A stretch of 41,533 nucleotides of DNA from an uncultured Thiotrichaceae bacterium (lineage in GTDB: Bacteria > Pseudomonadota > Gammaproteobacteria > Thiotrichales > Thiotrichaceae). This document shows positions 36,780 to 41,533 of the stretch, piece after piece. Under the pieces are notes generated by a model. That model was not told the DNA's origin. It saw nothing but the letters and a program-made list of their open reading frames with translations, and did not search any database. Made by a program: the position numbers and the translations under genes. Location of the stretch: NCBI GenBank assembly GCA_937925855.1, contig CALAMO010000003.1:1-41533 (forward strand), given 5' to 3'. Positions within the stretch are counted from its first letter, which is position 1, and the number at the start of each line of letters is the position of its first letter.

Positions 36780-37192
36780 TACATCACCTGCCGCTTAACA
36801 AAAGTCGTTTTGAAAGGAAACTTAGCCGCAGCCAGCTTGAAGGCTTCACGCGCCATCTCTTCTGAAACACCCTGCATTTCAAACAAAACGCGACCTGGTT
36901 GAATCTGCGCTACCCAGTATTCAACATTACCTTTACCTTTACCCATCCGCACTTCTAAGGGCTTCTTGGTAATTGGCTTATCTGGAAAAACGCGAATCCA
37001 AATTTTCCCACCACGACGGATATGACGATTAATCGCACGACGACCAGCTTCAATCTGGCGAGCAGTCATCCGACCACGCTCAACCGCTTTAAGGCCGTAT
37101 TCGCCGAAACTTACTTTATTCCCGCTTTGCGCCAGACCGCGATTACGGCCTTTATGCTGTTTGCGAAATTTGGTTCTCTTGGGTTGTAACAT
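36779..37192 (-). CDS. rplP: 50S ribosomal protein L16
   Basis: A 137-residue protein beginning [40 protein letters not shown] and [20 protein letters not shown] are family signatures. Standard. Confidence 0.97.
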   Translation of the reverse strand: MLQPKRTKFRKQHKGRNRGLAQSGNKVSFGEYGLKAVERGRMTARQIEAGRRAINRHIRRGGKIWIRVFPDKPITKKPLEVRMGKGKGNVEYWVAQIQPGRVLFEMQGVSEEMAREAFKLAAAKFPFKTTFVKRQVM

Positions 37193-37204
37193 CTTGAACC
37201 TCTA

Positions 37205-37894
37205 TCACTTCTTCTTTCTACCCTGACCTGCGCCAGAGTTAGATTGTTTCTGCTCAAGGTCAAAGACCTCACCCTTAAATACCCAAACCTTGATACCGAT
37301 AATACCGTAGGTAGTCAGTGCTTCAGCAGTCGCATAGTCGATATCCGCACGCAGCGTATGCAACGGCACACGACCTTCTCGATACCACTCTGTACGTGCG
37401 ATTTCCGCACCATTCAGACGACCAGCAACACTCACCTTAATACCCAAAGCACCGAGACGCATGGCATTGCCTACCGCACGCTTCATCGCACGACGAAACA
37501 TTATGCGACGTTCTAATTGGCTAGCAATGCTTTCAGCAACCAGCAAGGCATCAAGCTCAGGCTTACGAATTTCTTCAATATTCAACTTCACGTTATTGAT
37601 ATGAATGTCCATGATTCTGGCCACTTCATTGCGCAAACGCTCAATATCTTCACCTTTCTTACCAATCACCATACCCGGACGTGCAGTATGGATTGTAATA
37701 TAGGCAGACTTCGCCGGACGCTCAATTTGAATCCGGCTCACAGAAGCATCTTTAAGGCGCTTTTTTAAATAAGCGCGCACTTCCAAATCTTTATGCAGGA
37801 ACTCAGCGTAATCCTTGCCTTCCGCATACCACTTTGCACGCCAGTCGGCTGCAATGCCGAGACGTATACCAGTTGGATGTACTTTTTGACCCAT
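37205..37894 (-). CDS. rpsC: 30S ribosomal protein S3
   Basis: mRNA-entry protein of 229 residues. [14 protein letters not shown] starts it; the KH domain shows [16 protein letters not shown]; the C-terminal domain has [20 protein letters not shown]. The basic tail ends GRKKK. Standard. Confidence 0.97.
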   Translation of the reverse strand: MGQKVHPTGIRLGIAADWRAKWYAEGKDYAEFLHKDLEVRAYLKKRLKDASVSRIQIERPAKSAYITIHTARPGMVIGKKGEDIERLRNEVARIMDIHINNVKLNIEEIRKPELDALLVAESIASQLERRIMFRRAMKRAVGNAMRLGALGIKVSVAGRLNGAEIARTEWYREGRVPLHTLRADIDYATAEALTTYGIIGIKVWVFKGEVFDLEQKQSNSGAGQGRKKK

Positions 37895-37908
37895 GATTGA
37901 CCTCAGAC

Positions 37909-38241
37909 TTACTTATCACCAACCGCAACAGTGATATGACTGGTACGCTTTAAAATACGATTTGCACGACCCTTAGCCCGTGGACGAATACGCTTCATCG
38001 TTGGCCCCTGATCTACAAATACACTCGTGACTGAAAGCTCATCCACATCAGCACCTTCATTGTGCTCTGCGTTGGCAATCGCCGACTCTAAGACTTTCTT
38101 CATCATCGCCGCCCCTTTTTTGGGGCTAAACGCCAAAATATCTAGCGCTTTGTCAACCGGCAGGCCACGAATCTGATCTGCTACTAACCGACCTTTCTGA
38201 GGCGAGAGACGCGCAAAGCGTAACTTAGCTGCAACTTCCAT
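37909..38241 (-). CDS. rplV: 50S ribosomal protein L22
   Basis: Tunnel-lining protein. I chose the ATG giving [20 protein letters not shown] (110 residues, the usual length) with GAGG six bases upstream. An earlier in-frame start would overlap rpsS and add 15 atypical residues. [14 protein letters not shown] and the C-terminal [20 protein letters not shown] are typical. Confidence 0.97.
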   Translation of the reverse strand: MEVAAKLRFARLSPQKGRLVADQIRGLPVDKALDILAFSPKKGAAMMKKVLESAIANAEHNEGADVDELSVTSVFVDQGPTMKRIRPRAKGRANRILKRTSHITVAVGDK

Positions 38242-38251
38242 AGCGAACCTC

Positions 38252-38527
38252 TTACTTCTTCGACTTTTTATCGGCAGCATGACCACGATAAGAACGGGTT
38301 AATGCAAACTCGCCTAATTTGTGACCTACCATATTTTCATTGATCAAAACGGGAACATGTTGCCTACCGTTATGAACTGCAATGGTCAAACCCACCATAC
38401 TGGGCGAGATCATTGAGCGACGTGACCAAGTTTTAATCGGCTTACGATCATTGTTCGCAACTGCCGTGTCAACTTTCTTAACCAAATGATGGTCAATAAA
38501 GGGACCTTTCTTAAGTGAACGTGGCAC
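38252..38527 (-). CDS. rpsS: 30S ribosomal protein S19
   Basis: A 91-residue head protein: [19 protein letters not shown], then [40 protein letters not shown] and [18 protein letters not shown]. Standard. Confidence 0.97.
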   Translation of the reverse strand: MPRSLKKGPFIDHHLVKKVDTAVANNDRKPIKTWSRRSMISPSMVGLTIAVHNGRQHVPVLINENMVGHKLGEFALTRSYRGHAADKKSKK

Positions 38528-38540
38528 TGTCTAATTCCTC

Positions 38541-39368
38541 TTACTTCTTATTACGGCGGCGAACAATCATCTTGTCCGTACGTTTGTTACTACGCGTCTT
38601 GTGTCCCTTCGTCGGCACACCCCAAGGTGAAACAGGATGACGCCCACCTGAAGTACGGCCTTCACCGCCTCCATGTGGATGATCCACTGGATTCATCGCA
38701 ACGCCGCGAACCGTTGGACGCACACCACGCCAGCGCTTCGCACCTGCCTTACCCAGTTTAGTCAAACCATGTTCAGAATTACTCACTTCGCCAATGGTAG
38801 CGCGACATTCTGCCAAAACTTTACGCATTTCACCGGAGCGCAAGCGCAAGGTAGCATGTGCACCTTCCTTAGCTACCAACTGAGCCGATGTACCGGCGCT
38901 ACGTGCCATCTGTGCACCTTTACCTGGCTTCATTTCAATACAGTGGATAACCGTACCCACCGGGATATTACGCATAGGCAGCGCATTACCAACAGAAATA
39001 GAAGCGTGCTGACCGGACTGCACAGTGTCGCCTGCAGCCAGTTTGCGTGGCGCAATAATGTAGCGACGCTCGCCATCGGCATACAGTAGCAATGCAATGT
39101 TCGCACTACGATTAGGGTCGTATTCCAGATGCTCAACTTTTGCAGGAATATCATCCTTACGCCGCTTGAAATCAATCATGCGGTAATGTTGACGATGGCC
39201 ACCACCAATGTGGCGCACAGTGATACGACCATTATTATTCCGGCCGCCACTCTTGGTTTTACGGTCTAACAGAGCTTTACAAGGTTCGCCCTTGTGCAGA
39301 TCTTTATTAACAACGCGAACCTGAAAGCGACGCCCCGGAGAGGTTGGTTTTGCCTTAACGACTGCCAT
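38541..39368 (-). CDS. rplB: 50S ribosomal protein L2
   Basis: Peptidyl-transferase-region protein of 275 residues. [20 protein letters not shown] starts it, and the active-site segment [20 protein letters not shown] carries the conserved histidine. The basic C-terminus reads [11 protein letters not shown]. Standard. Confidence 0.97.
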   Translation of the reverse strand: MAVVKAKPTSPGRRFQVRVVNKDLHKGEPCKALLDRKTKSGGRNNNGRITVRHIGGGHRQHYRMIDFKRRKDDIPAKVEHLEYDPNRSANIALLLYADGERRYIIAPRKLAAGDTVQSGQHASISVGNALPMRNIPVGTVIHCIEMKPGKGAQMARSAGTSAQLVAKEGAHATLRLRSGEMRKVLAECRATIGEVSNSEHGLTKLGKAGAKRWRGVRPTVRGVAMNPVDHPHGGGEGRTSGGRHPVSPWGVPTKGHKTRSNKRTDKMIVRRRNKK

Positions 39369-39382
39369 AACTTAGCTCTTCC

Positions 39383-39685
39383 TTATTCCGCTGAAGCATC
39401 AAGTGAATGACCTTCAGCCAGGCGTACATACGCCTTTTTCCAGTCGCTGCGTTTACCGGCGCGACGGCTAAAGTTCTTTTGCTTACCCTTAACATTTACA
39501 GTCTGCACACCATCAACTTCAACTTCAAATAATGTTTGCACTGCCTGTTTAATGTCAGATTTAGACGCTGACTTAGCGACTTTAAAGACATACTGATTAG
39601 ATGACTCAGACGCTAAAACCGTCTTTTCAGTCATACGAGGTGCCAGTAACACCTGATATAAATGATCCTGATTCATGCCAGCCAC
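39383..39685 (-). CDS. rplW: 50S ribosomal protein L23
   Basis: Tunnel-exit protein, the docking site of trigger factor and SRP. It has 100 residues: [20 protein letters not shown], then [20 protein letters not shown]. It overlaps rplD by 13 bases, so it is translationally coupled. Confidence 0.97.
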   Translation of the reverse strand: MAGMNQDHLYQVLLAPRMTEKTVLASESSNQYVFKVAKSASKSDIKQAVQTLFEVEVDGVQTVNVKGKQKNFSRRAGKRSDWKKAYVRLAEGHSLDASAE

Positions 39686-40272
39686 TCCTGCACTTTTTCA
39701 ACAGCGCTTTTACTCATCACGACTTTTTCGTGACCAACCAGATTAACCGGATTCAAGCCTGCGGCAGTCGCATATTCGCAGTGAGGAATATTACGCGAAG
39801 CCAGCAGCACATTAACATCATCAACATCTGAGACCAACAACACATCATTAGTGCCATAATCGTGCAGCTTAGCTGACAGGCTTTTGGTTTTACCGTCCGA
39901 CTCAATCGCATCAACCACCACTAGGCGCTCTTGACGCACCAGCTCAGAAAGAATTGAACGCATCGCCACACGATACATTTTCTTATTTAGTTTCTGACTA
40001 AAGTCACGCGGCTTGGCAGCAAAAGTAACACCACCCGAACGCCAGATCGGACTACGGATAGTACCCGCACGCGCACGCCCCGTTCCTTTTTGGCGAAATG
40101 GCTTAGCGCCACCGCCGCTGACCGCAGAGCGATTTTTTTGCGCCTTAGTACCAGAACGGCCCGCAGCCATATAAGCTACTATCGCCTGATGCACCAACCC
40201 CTCGTTGAAATCGCGACCGAATACTTCGTCATTCACAGCAACGGATCCGCCATTAGCTACTTGCAATTCCAT
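39673..40272 (-). CDS. rplD: 50S ribosomal protein L4
   Basis: A 199-residue protein; in E. coli it also represses the S10 operon by attenuation. The tunnel loop is clear: [40 protein letters not shown]. Relevant here because a terminator-like hairpin lies in the rplC leader. Confidence 0.97.
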   Translation of the reverse strand: MELQVANGGSVAVNDEVFGRDFNEGLVHQAIVAYMAAGRSGTKAQKNRSAVSGGGAKPFRQKGTGRARAGTIRSPIWRSGGVTFAAKPRDFSQKLNKKMYRVAMRSILSELVRQERLVVVDAIESDGKTKSLSAKLHDYGTNDVLLVSDVDDVNVLLASRNIPHCEYATAAGLNPVNLVGHEKVVMSKSAVEKVQEWLA

Positions 40273-40281
40273 AATTAATCC

Positions 40282-40914
40282 TTACGCCTTCTCAGATGGC
40301 TTGATCGAGATATTGCCACCCGTTGCACCCGGAACAGCACCCTTAACCAATACCAGATTACGCTCAGCGTCGACACGCACCACTTCAAGGCATTGCGTCG
40401 TAGTATTCACATTACCCATCTGACCGGACATCTTCTTACCAGGAAATACACGACCCGGCGTTTGGTTCTGACCAATAGAGCCAGGAGTACGATGGGAAAT
40501 CGAGTTGCCGTGCGTTGCGTCTTTACCTTTAAAGTTATGCCGCTTAATCGTTCCGGCAAAACCTTTACCTTTACTGACACCAGACACATCTACTTTTTGA
40601 CCGGCTTCAAACAAAGACACCGTCAACTCAGCACCCAACTCATATTCGGAGGCAGCATCGATCCGCGACTCGCGCACAAACGTACCTGCTGGCACACCCG
40701 CCTTGGCAAAGTGGCCCGCAACAGGCTTACTGACACGCGATGCTTTGCGCTCACCCACAGACAACTGAATCGCTTCGTAGCCATCAGTCTCAACAGTTTT
40801 CACCTGAGACACACGATTGGGCGCAATCTCCAAAACGGTGACCGGCACAGAATCGCCTGAATCACCGAAAATACGGGTCATCCCAACTTTGCGACCCAAC
40901 AGACTGATAGCCAT
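40282..40914 (-). CDS. rplC: 50S ribosomal protein L3
   Basis: Assembly-initiating protein. I chose the ATG giving [20 protein letters not shown] (210 residues) with AGAGG eight bases upstream; a longer frame would start nine codons earlier without family support. The loop near [20 protein letters not shown] holds the conserved glutamine. Likely the first gene of its own transcription unit, given the promoter in front. Confidence 0.97.
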   Translation of the reverse strand: MAISLLGRKVGMTRIFGDSGDSVPVTVLEIAPNRVSQVKTVETDGYEAIQLSVGERKASRVSKPVAGHFAKAGVPAGTFVRESRIDAASEYELGAELTVSLFEAGQKVDVSGVSKGKGFAGTIKRHNFKGKDATHGNSISHRTPGSIGQNQTPGRVFPGKKMSGQMGNVNTTTQCLEVVRVDAERNLVLVKGAVPGATGGNISIKPSEKA

Positions 40915-40973
40915 TTGCTTAACCTCTTTAAAATCACCCAAAAGCAGGTGAATTCACTGAATTTTGTCTTTAG

Positions 40974-41004
40974 AAAAACTCGGCCCGACGAGATGTCGAG
41001 CCGA
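40974..41004 (-). terminator. Terminator-like hairpin (putative attenuator) in the rplC leader
   Basis: On the minus strand TCGGCTCGAC and GTCGGGCCGA form a 10-bp stem (one G-U pair) with a five-base loop, followed by G and five T residues. It would end tuf-rpsJ transcripts. Because it lies only a few bases after the predicted start of the rplC transcript, it could also attenuate that transcript. Confidence 0.8.
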
Positions 41005-41016
41005 AGAAAGCCGCGC

Positions 41017-41045
41017 ATTATACATAGAAAGTTAATGCACGTTAA
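41017..41045 (-). promoter_or_regulatory. Sigma70-type promoter upstream of rplC
   Basis: On the minus strand TTAACG (41040-41045) and a perfect TATAAT (41017-41022) are 17 bases apart, followed by the GC-rich discriminator GCGCGGC. The predicted start near 41010 gives a leader of about 96 bases before rplC. Confidence 0.7.
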
Positions 41046-41060
41046 GCATTAATTTCCATA

Positions 41061-41372
41061 TCAGTTCAACTTAATTTGAACGTCCACACCTGCAGCCAAG
41101 TCAAGCTTCATCAACGCATCAACTGTCTTATCCGTAGGATTCACAATGTCCATCAAACGCTTGTGTGTACGGATCTCATACTGATCACGCGCATCCTTAT
41201 TGACGTGCGGTGAAATCAGAATGGTGTGGCGCTCGATCCGCGTTGGCAACGGGATAGGCCCCTTGACGCGCGCACCTGTGCGTTTGGCTGTTTCAACGAT
41301 TTCCAGCGCAGAACGATCAATCAAGCGATGATCGAATGCTTTCAGGCGAATTCTAATTCTCTGGTCAGACAT
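41061..41372 (-). CDS. rpsJ: 30S ribosomal protein S10
   Basis: A 103-residue protein, also known as NusE in antitermination: [19 protein letters not shown], then [20 protein letters not shown]. It begins five bases after the tuf stop and its ribosome site would fall within the end of tuf, so it is coupled to tuf. The 146-base gap to rplC separates it from the rest of the S10 gene set. Confidence 0.97.
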   Translation of the reverse strand: MSDQRIRIRLKAFDHRLIDRSALEIVETAKRTGARVKGPIPLPTRIERHTILISPHVNKDARDQYEIRTHKRLMDIVNPTDKTVDALMKLDLAAGVDVQIKLN

Positions 41373-41377
41373 AATAG

Positions 41378-41533
41378 TTACTCAATAATCTTAGAAACAA
41401 CGCCCGCACCCACGGTACGGCCACCTTCACGAATCGCAAATCGCAGACCGTCTTCCATCGCGATCGGTGCGATTAGGGTAACCGTCATTTTCACGTTATC
41501 ACCTGGCATCACCATCTCAATGCCTTCTGGCAG
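41378..41533 (-). CDS. tuf: Elongation factor Tu, C-terminal 51 residues (cut by window edge)
   Basis: Delivers aminoacyl-tRNA to the ribosome. Only the end of domain 3 is in the window: [18 protein letters not shown] at the edge, then [20 protein letters not shown] and the terminal SKIIE. The reading frame is open to the window end. It lies directly upstream of rpsJ, the usual str-S10 junction, but with an unusually short gap. Confidence 0.97.
   Translation of the reverse strand: MPEGIEMVMPGDNVKMTVTLIAPIAMEDGLRFAIREGGRTVGAGVVSKIIE

Overview
The window looks like a chromosomal segment of a gammaproteobacterium of moderate GC content. The support is the full tuf-S10-spc-alpha ribosomal gene order, zinc-free S14 and S4, a canonical endonuclease VIII (Nei), an IlvI/IlvH acetolactate synthase and an RmlABCD set. 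I cannot name the genus from sequence alone.

Bases 1-455 hold no convincing gene. They contain a tandem array of hairpins (54-bp period, three near-identical copies plus one diverged copy) just before the first sugar gene. Bases 456-15671 on the plus strand are an exopolysaccharide or capsule locus of the Wzx/Wzy type. It runs rmlA-rmlC-rmlD-rmlB (dTDP-L-rhamnose supply), a zinc-domain methyltransferase, a split PssD/PssE-type glycosyltransferase, a flippase, a polymerase/ligase-type membrane protein, a hexapeptide acetyltransferase and two family-2 glycosyltransferases. After a 305-bp gap come the initiating undecaprenyl-phosphate hexose-1-phosphate transferase, a membrane acyltransferase and a Wzc-like tyrosine autokinase. 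Many neighbours overlap by 1 or 4 bases. Outer-membrane exporter (Wza) and phosphatase (Wzb) genes are not in the window. A CopD-like membrane protein, a small HExxH protein and an L-asparaginase II-like protein follow in the same direction.

Bases 17756-20627 on the minus strand carry ilvI-ilvH followed by a phosphatidylserine-decarboxylase-like protein that has lost its pyruvoyl-forming serine and catalytic histidine. Divergently, glpD-nei-glpK form an apparent operon that combines glycerol use with a DNA-repair glycosylase. A META-domain lipoprotein, an EamA transporter and bioB follow.

Bases 27590-41533 on the minus strand, read right to left, are the ribosomal superoperon: tuf (partial), rpsJ, rplC-D-W-B, rpsS, rplV, rpsC, rplP, rpmC, rpsQ, rplN-X-E, rpsN-H, rplF-R, rpsE, rpmD, rplO, secY, rpmJ, rpsM-K-D, rpoA and rplQ, ending at a strong terminator. 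Two regulatory sites stand out. A sigma70-type promoter followed at once by a terminator-like hairpin lies between rpsJ and rplC, while rpsJ itself sits only 5 bases after tuf. A second promoter with a GC-only discriminator lies between rpmJ and rpsM. This suggests that rpsJ travels with the str operon and that the S10 operon proper starts, and may be attenuated, at rplC.
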